Assembly (NCBI RefSeq): GCF_030818415.1
Contig: NZ_JAUTAE010000001.1
Coordinates: 3,932,001-3,996,000 of the forward strand
Source: Sphingomonas sp. SORGH_AS_0950
Lineage (GTDB): Bacteria; Pseudomonadota; Alphaproteobacteria; Sphingomonadales; Sphingomonadaceae
Direction of reading: 5' to 3'
Length of the DNA: 64,000 bases
The first letter of the stretch is position 1. The number at the start of each line of letters is the position of its first letter. A program made the position numbers and the translations under genes. Under the pieces are notes generated by a model. That model did not search any database. It saw nothing but the letters and a program-made list of their open reading frames with translations, and was not told the origin of the DNA. This document shows, one piece after another, positions 52,747 to 63,147 of this stretch.

Positions 52747-52784
52747 GCCCGCGGATCGCCGCCCCTTATGGACGATCCGCGGGC
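52747..52784 (-). terminator. Hairpin after the GNAT gene
   Basis: GCCCGCGGATCG (52747-52758) and CGATCCGCGGGC (52773-52784) form a perfect 12-base stem a few bases after the GNAT stop on the minus strand. It lacks a U-tract. The rest of the 52646-52791 gap shows nothing else. Confidence 0.5.
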
Positions 52785-52791
52785 CGTTCGG

Positions 52792-53304
52792 TCAGAGGAT
52801 GGTGCGTTTCAGCCGGATCAGCATGGGGTCGCCCTCGACCGGATGGGGCTCGAAACCCATTTCGCGTTCCAGCGTGATGGCGGACCGGTTGTCGCGATCT
52901 TCCAGCGCCTCGATCGTGCGATACCCCTTCTGCCGGGCATGGCCGACCAGATGGTCGAGCAGCGTCCAGCCGATGCCCTGCGCCTTTCGGTCATGCCGGA
53001 TCGCGATCGCCGCCTCGGCCGATTTGGTCGCGTCGTCGCCCACCAGCATCGCCGCCGCGAGCACCGATCCGTCATCGGCCAGGGCGACCAGGCTGGTGCT
53101 GGCGGCATCGTTGGCGTGGATCATACCGGTCAACCGCTCGTGACTGACCTGCCGCACGCTGGTCAGGAAGCGGAAGCGCAAATCCTCGGGCGAGACGCGC
53201 GCGAAGAATTCGGCCAGCGCGGCCTCGTCCTCCTCGCGCGTGGGACGAACGTGCAGCCGCACGCCATGGCGAGTGACGAGCAACTCGGTATCCGCGATCA
53301 TCAT
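52792..53304 (-). CDS. GNAT-family acetyltransferase
   Basis: 170 residues starting MMIADTELLVTRHGVRLHVRPTREEDEAAL, with the acetyl-CoA motif QGIGWTLLDHLVGHARQKGYRTIEA and a C-terminal SAITLEREMGFEPHP. AGGAGG lies five bases before ATG 53304 (another ATG at 53301). It stands alone as a full GNAT domain. A +1 frameshift in the upstream acetyl-CoA hydrolase makes it look fused to that enzyme, but the separate ribosome-binding site and the intact hydrolase stop at 53355 show two genes. Substrate unknown; proximity to acetyl-CoA metabolism suggests protein or metabolite acetylation. Confidence 0.82.
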   Translation of the reverse strand: MMIADTELLVTRHGVRLHVRPTREEDEAALAEFFARVSPEDLRFRFLTSVRQVSHERLTGMIHANDAASTSLVALADDGSVLAAAMLVGDDATKSAEAAIAIRHDRKAQGIGWTLLDHLVGHARQKGYRTIEALEDRDNRSAITLEREMGFEPHPVEGDPMLIRLKRTIL

Positions 53305-53354
53305 CCTGTCCTCCTGACTGGGTGCCATCATGGTCGGGGCGACCTTCGACATGG

Positions 53355-54870
53355 TCAAGATGGCCGCATCGTTCCCGTTTCCATGAAACGACGATGCCAG
53401 GACAACGCCTCGGCGGGCAGCGAGGGTGCATGAAGGCCATAGGAACCGCCCTCGGCCCGCAGCGCATAGTCGGCGAGCAGGGGGCGGTAATCGGGATGCG
53501 CGCACCGTTCGATCACCGCCCCGCGCGCGCTGGCGGGGCGACAGGCCGCGCAGATCGGCCAGCCCCTGTTCGGTCACGATCACCTGCACGTCCTGCATGA
53601 TGTGATCGACATGCGCCGCCTGCGGCACGATCGCGGAGATATTGCCGCCCTTGGCGGTCGAAGGGGTCATGAAGATCGAGACATAGGCGTTGCGCGCGAA
53701 ATCGCCCGATCCGCCGATGCCGTTCTGGATGCGCGATCCCATGACCAGCGTCGAGTTGACGTTGCCATAGATGTCGGCCTCGATCAGCCCGTTCATCGCG
53801 ATGCACCCCAGGCGGCGGACCAGTTCGGGATGGTTGCTGATCTCCTGCGGGCGCAGGATCATGCGGTCGCGATAGCCCGCCATGTTCGCGTTCAGCCGCG
53901 CCGCCGCCTGCGGGCTGAGCGAAAAGGCGGTGGCGGAGGCCATGCGCAGCTTGCCGGCGTCCAGCAGGTCGAGCATCCCGTCCTGGATCACCTCGGTATA
54001 GGCGGTCATCGGTTCGAAGGGCGTGTCGATCAGCCCCGACAGCACGGCATTGGCGATGTTGCCCACCCCCGACTGGATCGGCAGCAGCGCAGGGGGCAGG
54101 CGCCCGCGCGACACCTCATGGGCCAGGAATTCGATGATATGCCCGGCAATGGCGCGCGCGGTATCGTCGGGCGCGGCGAAGGGCAGGTTGCGGTCGGGCG
54201 CGTCCGTCTCGACCACGGCGACGATCTTGTCGGGATCGCAGGCCAGATAGGGCGTGCCGATGCGGTCGTCGGGCCGCACCAGCGGGATCGGCACGCGGTC
54301 GGGCGGCAGGCGGGTGCCGTAATAGATGTCGTGCATCCCCTCCAGCGCCGCGTCCTGCCAGCGATTGACCTCCAGGATGACACGCTTGGCGCGGTCGGCC
54401 CAGGTCTTGTTGTTGCCGACCGAGGAGGAGGGGATCAGCGAGCCGTCCGCGCGGATGCCTGACACCTCGATGATCGCGGTGTCGAGCGTGCCCAGCACCC
54501 CCTCCCACGCCATCGGCGCGACCTGGCTGAGATGCATGTCGAGATAGTCGATCTCGCCGCGATTGATCTTCTCGCGCGCGACCGGATCGCCGCTATAGGG
54601 CAGGCGCTGCGCGATGCCGTCGACCGCCGCCAGCGCGCCGTCCAGTTCGGGGCCGGTCGAGGCGCCGGTCCACAGGTTGACGCGGAACGGCCGCCCCTCG
54701 GCATGCTCCGCCGCCATCCGCCGCGCCAGCGCCTGCGGCACGGCCTTGGGATAGCCCGATCCGGTGAAGCCGCTCGTCGCCACCGTCTCGCCGGGGCGGA
54801 TCAGGGCGGCGGCGCTATCGGCATCGGTGATACGCGAACGAAGGGTCGGGCAGGCGATACGATCGGTCAT
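53355..54870 (-). pseudogene. Acetyl-CoA hydrolase / acetate CoA-transferase family, frameshifted
   Basis: The family runs for about 450 residues: GETVATSGFTGSGYPKAVP, SSSVGNNKTWADRAKRVILEVN, SGVGNIANAVLSGL and catalytic-type Glu in AYTEVIQDGMLDLL, then VIVTEQGLADLRGLSPRQRA. At a C4 run (53519-53522, plus strand) one extra base shifts the frame. Reading with one base removed restores the conserved end (AVIERCAHPDYRPLLADYAL..., then RRFMETGTMRPS and stop at 53355), 504 residues in all. As written, translation reads on into the GNAT gene. ATG 54870 has GGGAG upstream. The enzyme interconverts acetyl-CoA and acetate or succinyl-CoA. It could be a sequencing error or a real mutation. Confidence 0.8.
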
Positions 54871-54885
54871 TGTCACTCCCAAAGC

Positions 54886-54914
54886 GGCGGGCGGCGCCGA
54901 AACCGCCGCCCGCC
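54886..54914 (-). terminator. Hairpin between adhP and the CoA-transferase gene
   Basis: GGCGGGCGGCG (54886-54896) pairs with CGCCGCCCGCC (54904-54914) around a 7-base loop, just upstream of the CoA-transferase ribosome-binding site on the minus strand. It could attenuate transcription or translation of that gene. There is only a three-base U-run after it. Confidence 0.45.
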
Positions 54915-54920
54915 CTGATG

Positions 54921-55955
54921 TCAGGCGGCGAGGTCGAGGACGATGCGGCCCTCGATCTGCCCTTGGCGCATCCGGTCGAACACGTGATTGACCTCGGTTA
55001 GCGGCGCGGTGGAAACCGTCGCCCTGACCTTGCCGTCCGCCGCGAAGTCGAGTGACTCCTGAAGGTCGAGCCGGGTTCCGACGATCGACCCGCGCACGGT
55101 GATGCCGTTCAGCACCAGACCGAAGATGTTGAGCGGGAAGTCGCCGGGCGGCAGGCCGTTGAGCGCCACCGTGCCGCCGCGCGCCATCATGCCCACGGCC
55201 TGCGCGAACGCCTTTTCGCTGACCGCCGTGACCAGCGCGCCTTGCGCCCCGCCGCCGGTCTCGCGCTTGATCGCCGCCGCCGGGTCCGCCTCCGTCCGCG
55301 CATTGACCGTGACCTTCGCGCCCAGACGGCGGGCCAGGTCCAGCTTGGCATCGTCGACATCGACCGCCGCGACGTTCAGCCCCATGGCGACGGCATATTG
55401 CACCGCCATATGGCCCAGGCCGCCGATGCCGGAGATGACGACCGTGTCGCCCGGCTTGGTATCGGTCATCTTCAGCCCCTTATAGACCGTCACCCCGGCG
55501 CACAGCACCGGCGCGATCTCGGTGAAGCCGATATTGCCGGGCAGATGGCCGACGAAATTGGGGTCGGCGATGACATAATCGGCAAAGCCGCCATTGACCG
55601 AATAGCCGGTGTTGAGCTGGCTCTCGCACAAGGTCTCCCACCCGCCCAGGCAATGCACGCAGTGGCCGCAGGCGGTGTAGAGCCAGGGCACGCCGACCCG
55701 GTCGCCTTCCTTGATGTGCTTCACGCCCCTGCCGACCGCCGAGACATAGCCGACGCCCTCATGCCCCGGAATGAAGGGCGGGTTGGGCTTGACCGGCCAG
55801 TCGCCCTCGGCCGCGTGCAGATCGGTGTGACAGACGCCCGACGCCTGGATCGCGACCTGGATCATGCCGTCGCCGACTTCGGGAACGGGGACTTCATCGA
55901 TGCTGAGCGGTTCGCCGAACGCACGGACGACCGCCGCCTTCATCGTCTTCGCCAT
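54921..55955 (-). CDS. adhP: Zinc-dependent alcohol dehydrogenase, AdhP type
   Basis: 344 residues of the medium-chain dehydrogenase family. Catalytic zinc ligands Cys42, His65 (PGHEGVGYV) and Cys152; structural zinc Cys96, Cys99, Cys102 and Cys110 ([15 protein letters not shown]); Rossmann motif [14 protein letters not shown]. This is the 1P-class ethanol/propanol dehydrogenase. An FNR-type box sits 66 bases upstream, so it probably has an oxygen-controlled promoter in addition to reading from exaC. It precedes the CoA-transferase gene and would interconvert alcohols and aldehydes with NADH. Confidence 0.93.
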   Translation of the reverse strand: MAKTMKAAVVRAFGEPLSIDEVPVPEVGDGMIQVAIQASGVCHTDLHAAEGDWPVKPNPPFIPGHEGVGYVSAVGRGVKHIKEGDRVGVPWLYTACGHCVHCLGGWETLCESQLNTGYSVNGGFADYVIADPNFVGHLPGNIGFTEIAPVLCAGVTVYKGLKMTDTKPGDTVVISGIGGLGHMAVQYAVAMGLNVAAVDVDDAKLDLARRLGAKVTVNARTEADPAAAIKRETGGGAQGALVTAVSEKAFAQAVGMMARGGTVALNGLPPGDFPLNIFGLVLNGITVRGSIVGTRLDLQESLDFAADGKVRATVSTAPLTEVNHVFDRMRQGQIEGRIVLDLAA

Positions 55956-56014
55956 GGTGTTTCTCCTGTCGAATGAGGATAGGCCGGGGATGGGCGCGGC
56001 GGCCGATCCCCGCC

Positions 56015-56028
56015 TTGATCACGGTCAA
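56015..56028 (-). promoter_or_regulatory. FNR/FixK-type box before adhP
   Basis: TTGATCACGGTCAA (TTGAT-4-GTCAA) centred 66 bases before the adhP start. Its GTCAA half lies in one copy of a 14-base direct repeat (GGTCAAAAGAAGCC at 56023-56036 and 56040-56053), the other copy being the exaC stop-codon region. Confidence 0.7.
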
Positions 56029-56041
56029 AAGAAGCCTGGGG

Positions 56042-57553
<1,512 letters not shown>

Positions 57554-57672
57554 GAAACCTCTCCTTGGTCTGTTATGACGCCAAGGCTCTGCCTGTGCGG
57601 CGCGCGCGGCAAGCCGATCCGCGACGAGATGCGCGGCGCCGATGGACTTTCCGTCGGCAAGGCGTAGCATGT

Positions 57673-57720
57673 GTCGCACGGCGCGACGCGAAAGCCGCGC
57701 CGGTGTCGCACTTTGCGACA
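57673..57720. promoter_or_regulatory. Dyads between exaC and the AcoR-like regulator gene
   Basis: TGTCGCA (57704-57710) and TGCGACA (57714-57720) form a perfect dyad with a 3-base centre; GTCGC/GCGAC (57673-57687) is a second, partial one. Tandem TGTCGC-type dyads in a divergent gap are typical upstream activator sites for AcoR-class regulators. Confidence 0.6.
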
Positions 57721-57739
57721 GTCGGAGAAGGATGCGGCG

Positions 57740-58777
57740 ATGGACGGCGCCGGGATAGAACAGGGCCGGCGAGCCTATTTCGACGAGGGGCAGCTGCCGC
57801 TCGAAAGCGTGCGCCAGCCGGTGCTGCGCTCCTGGTTGCGCTGCACCGACATGGGGCTGGCGCAGGGGCGGCTGCGCGATGGCGGGCCGCTGACCGAGGG
57901 CGAACTCCATGCGCTGCGCCAGCGTCGCGAGTCGCTGCGCCGCCTTTGCCGCCCCGAACTGGAGATGCTGGCGGGCGAGGCGCGTGACACGGGCAGCGTC
58001 GTGATCCTGGCGGATGCCGACGGCATGATCCTCGACACCATCGGCGACACCGGCTTCCTGTCGCGGGCGGCGCAGGTGGCGCTGCGGCCCGGCGTGTCCT
58101 GGACCGAGGCGAGCACCGGCACCAATGCGATCGGCACCGCCATCGCCGAGCGTCGCCCGATCGCGGTGCATGGCGGCGAGCATTTCTTCGCCGAACACGC
58201 GGTGCTGAGCTGCGCCGCGACGCCGATCCTCGATCCGCGCGGCGCGATCGTCGGGGCGCTCGACATTTCGGGCCCTTCGGTCAGCGGGCACGGGCATGCG
58301 CTGGGGCTGATCCGCCTGGCGGTCGACCAGATCGAGCATCGGCTGTTCCGCACCGGCTTTGCGGATTGCCGCGTGCTGCGCATGCACGACGATGCGGCGA
58401 TGCTGGGCACGGCGCGAGAGGGGATATTGGTGTTTCGCGACGACCGGCTCGTCGCGGCCAACCGGCGCGGCCTGTCGCTGGTCGGGCGTAGCTGGGAGGC
58501 GCTGGACGACACCGCGCTCGGCGAACTGGTCGATATGCGCAGCCAGGCGGCGAAGGGGCAGCTGCGCCTGGCCAATGGCGCGACGCTGATCGGCGGTTGG
58601 GATGCGGAGGCGCGAAGCGGCGGCATCGAGCTGCCCGTGGCGCGTCCGCTGGCGGATGACCGGGCGGAGGCGATCGACGCGGCGCTGGCGGCCCATGGCG
58701 GCAATGTCTCGGCGGCGGCGCGGCAACTGGGCGTCCACCGCAGCACGATCCACCGGCATCTCGCCCGCCAGCGTTGA
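57740..58777 (+). CDS. AcoR-like transcriptional regulator lacking the sigma-54 AAA+ domain
   Basis: 345 residues: an N-terminal AcoR-type region ([14 protein letters not shown]), a GAF domain (about 70-200, with [46 protein letters not shown], the AcoR hallmark) and a C-terminal Fis-type helix-turn-helix (about 305-345, [22 protein letters not shown]). The AAA+ domain with GAFTGA that full AcoR proteins use for sigma-54 is absent, and 345 residues is far short of the usual 600-650. It may act as a sigma-70 regulator, or as a modulator of a full-length partner. ATG 57740 has AAGGA upstream. Divergent from exaC. Confidence 0.85.
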   Translation: MDGAGIEQGRRAYFDEGQLPLESVRQPVLRSWLRCTDMGLAQGRLRDGGPLTEGELHALRQRRESLRRLCRPELEMLAGEARDTGSVVILADADGMILDTIGDTGFLSRAAQVALRPGVSWTEASTGTNAIGTAIAERRPIAVHGGEHFFAEHAVLSCAATPILDPRGAIVGALDISGPSVSGHGHALGLIRLAVDQIEHRLFRTGFADCRVLRMHDDAAMLGTAREGILVFRDDRLVAANRRGLSLVGRSWEALDDTALGELVDMRSQAAKGQLRLANGATLIGGWDAEARSGGIELPVARPLADDRAEAIDAALAAHGGNVSAAARQLGVHRSTIHRHLARQR

Positions 58778-58796
58778 AGGGGCCGGGCGTCCGCGT

Positions 58797-58810
58797 TTGA
58801 CCATCGTCAA
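58797..58810 (+). promoter_or_regulatory. FNR/FixK-type box before the hemerythrin-like gene
   Basis: TTGACCATCGTCAA, a perfect TTGAC-4-GTCAA dyad, centred 58 bases before the ATG at 58862. Confidence 0.75.
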
Positions 58811-58861
58811 TGTCGGCGAAGCTGCCCTGCGTCACGAGGGCGGCGAAGGAGACCCTGCGCG

Positions 58862-59398
58862 ATGGACCGCAACCCGCTTCAAGGCAGCGTCGTGCCGTTC
58901 GCGCGTCGCTGGCACGTCATCCACGAAATCGACCTGGTCCGGCTGATCCGGGAACATCGCCGTCGCCTGGCCCTGTGCGACCAGGCGGAGGCGATCGCGG
59001 ACGGCCTGCCCGAGCGGCCCGACGCGCCGATGACGGCGGCATTCCTGACGGCCTTGCAGGGGCTGGTGGCGAAGGGGGAGCGGGTCGATGGCGATTATCT
59101 GGCGGCGATGCTGCTCAACGGGCATGAAGACCCGCTCGCCTGGACGCTGCTCGACCATGTCCGGCATCGGCACATGGCGGACGGCGCGGCGGCGCGCGAT
59201 CTGATCGAGGCTTTTGACGGGGCGGATGCCGCCATGGGGCCCGAGGCGCTTGGCCATATGCTGCGCTGTTTCTTTACCGGGTGCCGCCGCGCGGTCGATT
59301 TCGAGCAGCTGACCATCATCGCCCTGGCCGGGCACCGCCTGACGCGCGAGGCCCGCGCGCTGCTGGTCGAGGCGCTGGCGGACAACGTCGCGGCCTGA
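58862..59398 (+). CDS. Hemerythrin-like all-helical protein (tentative)
   Basis: 178 residues, predicted all-alpha, with no signal or membrane helix. His residues at 18, 21 and 31 (WHVIHEIDLVRLIREH) and HEDPLAWTLLDHVRHRHM near 87-104, plus FEQLTIIALAGHRL near 147-160, are in positions like those of hemerythrin HHE domains, though the pattern is imperfect. Hemerythrin-like proteins bind O2 or NO through a di-iron site. An FNR-type box upstream and convergent placement with the FNR gene and cyd operon favour an oxygen or nitric-oxide role. Confidence in the family is moderate. Confidence 0.5.
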   Translation: MDRNPLQGSVVPFARRWHVIHEIDLVRLIREHRRRLALCDQAEAIADGLPERPDAPMTAAFLTALQGLVAKGERVDGDYLAAMLLNGHEDPLAWTLLDHVRHRHMADGAAARDLIEAFDGADAAMGPEALGHMLRCFFTGCRRAVDFEQLTIIALAGHRLTREARALLVEALADNVAA

Positions 59399-59405
59399 CC
59401 GCCTC

Positions 59406-60131
59406 TCAGGCCGCAGCGCGGGCGGCCAGCGCGTCGCGGTCGCTGATCGTGATGGCCCGGCCGCCGGGCAGGCCGATGATCCCGCTTTGCTTCATCCGGG
59501 TCAGCTGGCGGCTGACCGTCTCGATCGTCATGCCCAGCACGTCGGCGATCTGTCCGCGCGTCAGCGGCAGGTCGAAGGTGAGCGGCCCGTCGCGGCTGGC
59601 CCGGCACCCGCCGGCCCCGGCGCGTGCCGCCATGTCGAGCAGGAACCCGGCCAGCTTCTCCCCCGCAGACTGGCGCGCCAGCACCAGCATCCGCCCGCGC
59701 GCCTCGTTCAGCGACTCGAAGGTCCGCTGGAGCAACAGCCGCTCCATGCGCTGGTGATCCTCCAGCACCCGCTCGAAGGCGACACGCGGAAAGACGCAAA
59801 GCTCGGCATCGGTCAGCGCGGTCAGCGTGAAGTCGACATCGCCCGCATAGGGCTGTCCGAAGAAATCGGCCGGATAGAGCAGGCCGACCGTCTGTTCGCG
59901 CCCGTCGGCGGTGGCGGCGACCAGTTTGAGCACCCCCGACAGCAGGTTGCCGCAGAGCACCGCCTCGTCGCCCGCCCAGGCGATGGTCTGGCCCCGCGCC
60001 ACATGGCGGCGCTGGCCTATCGTGTTGAGCGCGATCAGCTCGCGGTCGTCGAGGCTGCCGCACAGGGCCCGGTCGCGCACCGCGCAGTCGGCACAAACGT
60101 CGTTCGGGATCATGGCCTTGCCCGATAGCAT
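59406..60131 (-). CDS. fnrL: FNR/FixK-type oxygen-responsive regulator
   Basis: 241 residues of the CRP-FNR family. N-terminal Cys13, Cys16 and Cys24 (CADCAVRDRALC) plus Cys112 (ELCVFP) can ligate a [4Fe-4S] cluster as in FNR. The helix-turn-helix (about 185-225) contains LPLTRGQIADVLGMTIETVSRQLTRMKQSGII with the FNR-type E-SR recognition helix that reads TTGAT/TTGAC half-sites. ATG 60131 is preferred (AAGGGA nine bases upstream) over ATGs at 60137 and 60113. It is the fourth gene of the cyd operon (39 bases after cydX) and the obvious candidate to bind the FNR boxes. Confidence 0.9.
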   Translation of the reverse strand: MLSGKAMIPNDVCADCAVRDRALCGSLDDRELIALNTIGQRRHVARGQTIAWAGDEAVLCGNLLSGVLKLVAATADGREQTVGLLYPADFFGQPYAGDVDFTLTALTDAELCVFPRVAFERVLEDHQRMERLLLQRTFESLNEARGRMLVLARQSAGEKLAGFLLDMAARAGAGGCRASRDGPLTFDLPLTRGQIADVLGMTIETVSRQLTRMKQSGIIGLPGGRAITISDRDALAARAAA

Positions 60132-60170
60132 GGCCATGATCCCTTGTCGTCGGACGGATTGTCCCATCCG

Positions 60171-60287
60171 TCAGTGTCGCGGCGACACATCCTCCTCCTG
60201 CGGCAAATGGAATTCGTGCCACATGCCGTTGAGGATGCCGAAGCCGATGGCCAGGCCGAGGCCTAGGACCCAGGAGAAATACCACAT
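60171..60287 (-). CDS. cydX: CydX, small subunit of cytochrome bd
   Basis: 38 residues: MWYFSWVLGLGLAIGFGILNG then a His/Glu-rich tail. The MWYFxW opening and single membrane helix are the CydX (YbgT) signature. It stabilises the bd oxidase and its haems. It lies 12 bases after cydB. It is too short for many gene callers. Confidence 0.93.
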   Translation of the reverse strand: MWYFSWVLGLGLAIGFGILNGMWHEFHLPQEEDVSPRH

Positions 60288-60299
60288 GGACGGGGCCTT

Positions 60300-61439
60300 T
60301 CAGTAGAAGTCGGGGTTGGTGCGCACCGCCTCCGCCGTCACGCGGCCGAACATCACCCGGTAGGCCCAGGCGGTGTAGGCCAGCACGATCGGCAGGAAGA
60401 CGATGGTGACGAACAGCATGATGCCCAGCGTCTTCTGCGTGGACGAGGCGTTCCAGACCGTCAGGCTGCTATGCGCGTCGATGCTGGAGGGCAGGATGAA
60501 GGGGAAGATCGAACAGCCGACCGTGGCGATGATGCCCGTCGCGGCCAGCGACGACCCGGCAAAGGCGAGGCTCTCTCGCCTGCTCCTGATACCGATCAGG
60601 GCCAGCACAGGCCCGGCAAAGCCCAGAATGGGCAGCGCCGTCATCCAGGGATAGGCGGCATAATTGTCCAGCCACGCGCCGCCCGCCGCTTCCGTCGTCA
60701 TGTGCAGCGGATTGGACGGGCCGAGAGGATCGACCGCGCCGACGACATGATAGCCCATGCCGCCCCAGGCGACGAAGGCAAAACCGCCCGCGAACAGCAG
60801 GATCGCGGCGATCGCCGCCACCGTCCCGAACGTCCGGGCGCGGTCGTGGACCGGCCCGTGCTCGACCTTGATCGACAGCCACGCCGCGCCGTGCAGTACC
60901 AGCATCGCCACCGACAACAGCCCGCACAGCAGGGTGAAGGGCGTGAACAGGCCGAGCAGCGTCCCGTCGTAAAAGGCGCGCAGATCGCTGTCGAGGCGGA
61001 AGGGCGCGCCCAGCAGGACGTTGCCGACCGCGACGCCGAAGACGAGCGCGGGCACCAGCCCGCCGACGAACAGCGCCCAGTCCCAGCGGGTGCGCCATGC
61101 CGGGTCGGGCCGCTTGCTGCGATATTTGAACCCCACGGGCCGCAGGATCAGCGCGGCGAGGACCAGGAACATCGCCAGGTAGAAGCCCGAAAAGCTGACC
61201 GCATAGACGAAGGGCCAGGCGGCAAAGATCGCCCCGCCGCCCAGGATGAACCAGACCTGGTTCCCCTCCCAGGTCGGCCCGATGGAATTGATGACCATCC
61301 GCCGCTCGGCATCGTTCCGCGCGACGAAGGGCAGGAGGGCGGCGACCCCCAGGTCGAATCCGTCGGTCAGCGCGAAGCCGATCAGCAATATACCCAGCAG
61401 CGCCCACCAGATCAGGCGCAACATCTCGTAATCGAACAT
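60300..61439 (-). CDS. cydB: Cytochrome bd ubiquinol oxidase subunit II
   Basis: 379 residues, the usual CydB length, with eight or nine helices. Start MFDYEMLRLIWWALLGILLIGFALTDGFDLGVAALLPFV and NSIGPTWEGNQVWFILGGGAIFAAWP are CydB hallmarks. Together with CydA it forms the high-affinity oxidase for low oxygen. ATG 61439 gives the family N-terminus; the frame is open nine codons earlier. 16 bases separate it from cydA. Confidence 0.96.
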   Translation of the reverse strand: MFDYEMLRLIWWALLGILLIGFALTDGFDLGVAALLPFVARNDAERRMVINSIGPTWEGNQVWFILGGGAIFAAWPFVYAVSFSGFYLAMFLVLAALILRPVGFKYRSKRPDPAWRTRWDWALFVGGLVPALVFGVAVGNVLLGAPFRLDSDLRAFYDGTLLGLFTPFTLLCGLLSVAMLVLHGAAWLSIKVEHGPVHDRARTFGTVAAIAAILLFAGGFAFVAWGGMGYHVVGAVDPLGPSNPLHMTTEAAGGAWLDNYAAYPWMTALPILGFAGPVLALIGIRSRRESLAFAGSSLAATGIIATVGCSIFPFILPSSIDAHSSLTVWNASSTQKTLGIMLFVTIVFLPIVLAYTAWAYRVMFGRVTAEAVRTNPDFY

Positions 61440-61455
61440 ATCCCAGTCCTTTGGC

Positions 61456-63024
61456 TCAGGCGGCAACGGGAATGGCGGCGGGGATCGGGCCGGGGCCGGG
61501 CTGGTCGTCCCGTTCCTCCGGCCCGTGCGCGATGGCGGCCAGGATCAGCCGGACCTCGATCACGGCCAGTACGCCGTACAGCGCGGTGAAGCCCGCCAGC
61601 GTGGTCCATAGCGCGCCGCGCGACAGCGAGCTGGTCGCGAGGAAGGTGGGCAGCACGCCCTCGATCGCCCAGGGCTGACGCCCCAGTTCGGCGACCAGCC
61701 AGCCCAGCTCGATCGCCACCCAGGGCAGCGGGATCGCCGCCACCGCCAGCTTGAGGAACCAGCGCGCGTCCATGTGCATCCGCAGCGAACACAGGGCAAA
61801 GGCGGTCGCGAACAGCGCGATCATCGCAAAGCCGATCCCCGCCATGATGCGAAAGCTCCAGAAGAGCAGGCCGACATCGGGCACCGTGTCCCATGCCGCC
61901 GCCTCGATCTGCTGTGGCGTCGCGCTGCGCGGGTCGGCCATTTGCCGCTTGAGGAGCAGCGCATAGCCCAGGTCGCGCTTATGCGCCTCGAACCGCGCCC
62001 GCTGGGTCCGGTCCTGCGGATCGGCCTTCAGCCGCTGTACCGCGTCATAGGCGATCACGCCCGATGCGATCCGCTCCTGCGCCTTCAGCACCAGTTCGGA
62101 CATGCCCGTCACCGTGCCGTCCAGGCTGCGCGTCGCGATCAGGCCCAGGACCCAGGGGATCTCGACCTTGTAGCGGGTCTCGTGCGCCTTGACGTCGGGC
62201 AGCCCGAACAGCGTCAGCCCCGACGGGCCGGGTTCGGTGTGCCAGACCGCCTCGATCGCGGCGAGCTTCATCTTCTGGTTGTCGGTCAGCGCATAGCCGC
62301 TCTCGTCGCCCAGCACGACGACCGACAGCGAGGAGGCGAGGCCGAACGCCGCCGCCACCGTCATCGACCGGCGCGCAACGGAGACGAACCGCCCCTTCAA
62401 CAGCCAGAAGGCCGACACGCCCAGCACCACGACCGAGGCGCAGACATAGCCCGCGCTGACCGTATGGACGAACTTGGCCTGCGCCACCGGATTGAACAGC
62501 ACCGCGCCGAAGTCCGCGACCTCCATCCGCATCGTGCCGGGATTGAAGGTCGCGCCGACGGGGTTCTGCATCCAGCCATTGGCGATGAGGATCCACAGCG
62601 CCGACAAATTGGTGCCCAGCGCCACCAGGAAGGTGACGATCAGATGCCCCAGCTTCGACAGCCGGTCCCAGCCGAAGAACATCAGCCCGACGAACGTCGC
62701 CTCCAGGAAGAAGGCCATCAGCCCCTCGATCGCCAGCGGCGCGCCGAAGATGTCGCCGACATAATGCGAGAAATAGGACCAGTTGGTGCCGAACTGGAAC
62801 TCCATGGTCAGCCCGGTGGCGACCCCCAGCACGAAGTTGATGCCGAAGATCTTGCCCCAGAAGCGCGTCGTCACCCGCCACACCGGGCGATTGGTCATGA
62901 CATAGACCGATTCCATGATGACCAGCATCATCGACAGGCCCAAAGTCAGCGGCACGAACAGGAAATGATACAAGGCGGTGGCCGCGAATTGCAGCCGCGA
63001 CAGGTCGACGACCCCGGGGTCCAT
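61456..63024 (-). CDS. cydA: Cytochrome bd ubiquinol oxidase subunit I
   Basis: 522 residues. His in ALYHFLFVPLTLG (haem b595 ligand region, His20), FGINFVLGVATGLTMEFQFGTNW, GLMAFFLEATFVGLMFFGWDRL (with conserved Glu residues), KFVHTVSAGYV (His near 188) and GRQPWAI of the quinol-binding Q-loop are all present. It oxidises quinol and reduces O2 to water with high affinity. First gene of the cydABX-fnr operon, 77 bases downstream of an FNR-type box. Confidence 0.97.
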   Translation of the reverse strand: MDPGVVDLSRLQFAATALYHFLFVPLTLGLSMMLVIMESVYVMTNRPVWRVTTRFWGKIFGINFVLGVATGLTMEFQFGTNWSYFSHYVGDIFGAPLAIEGLMAFFLEATFVGLMFFGWDRLSKLGHLIVTFLVALGTNLSALWILIANGWMQNPVGATFNPGTMRMEVADFGAVLFNPVAQAKFVHTVSAGYVCASVVVLGVSAFWLLKGRFVSVARRSMTVAAAFGLASSLSVVVLGDESGYALTDNQKMKLAAIEAVWHTEPGPSGLTLFGLPDVKAHETRYKVEIPWVLGLIATRSLDGTVTGMSELVLKAQERIASGVIAYDAVQRLKADPQDRTQRARFEAHKRDLGYALLLKRQMADPRSATPQQIEAAAWDTVPDVGLLFWSFRIMAGIGFAMIALFATAFALCSLRMHMDARWFLKLAVAAIPLPWVAIELGWLVAELGRQPWAIEGVLPTFLATSSLSRGALWTTLAGFTALYGVLAVIEVRLILAAIAHGPEERDDQPGPGPIPAAIPVAA

Positions 63025-63100
63025 GGCATGTCTCCATAAAAGGAGCCGCCCCCCGGCCCCTTGTCCGCGGATTCGCTACGCCCCGACCCGACCCCCGACA

Positions 63101-63114
63101 TTGACCGCGGTCAA
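63101..63114. promoter_or_regulatory. FNR/FixK-type box between cydA and cydD
   Basis: TTGACCGCGGTCAA, a perfect TTGAC-4-GTCAA dyad, centred about 83 bases before the cydA start and 41 before the cydD start, in the divergent gap. It can serve both. Confidence 0.8.
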
Positions 63115-63147
63115 AGACGCCCGCCCACGCCGCTGCGACGGTCGCGG

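Noticed and set aside
53344..53357. TTCGACATGGTCAA as a fourth FNR box
   Set aside because: Only one half-site matches, and it overlaps the restored stop codon of the hydrolase gene.
52792..54882. A genuine acetyl-CoA hydrolase-GNAT fusion of 696 residues
   Set aside because: The conserved hydrolase C-terminus continues in another frame after a C4 run and stops at 53355; the junction sequence has no family character and the GNAT has its own ribosome-binding site.
57554..58810. N-terminal extension of exaC to 922 codons
   Set aside because: It is antisense to the AcoR-like gene; the ALDH family start and AAGGAGAGG site are at 57553.
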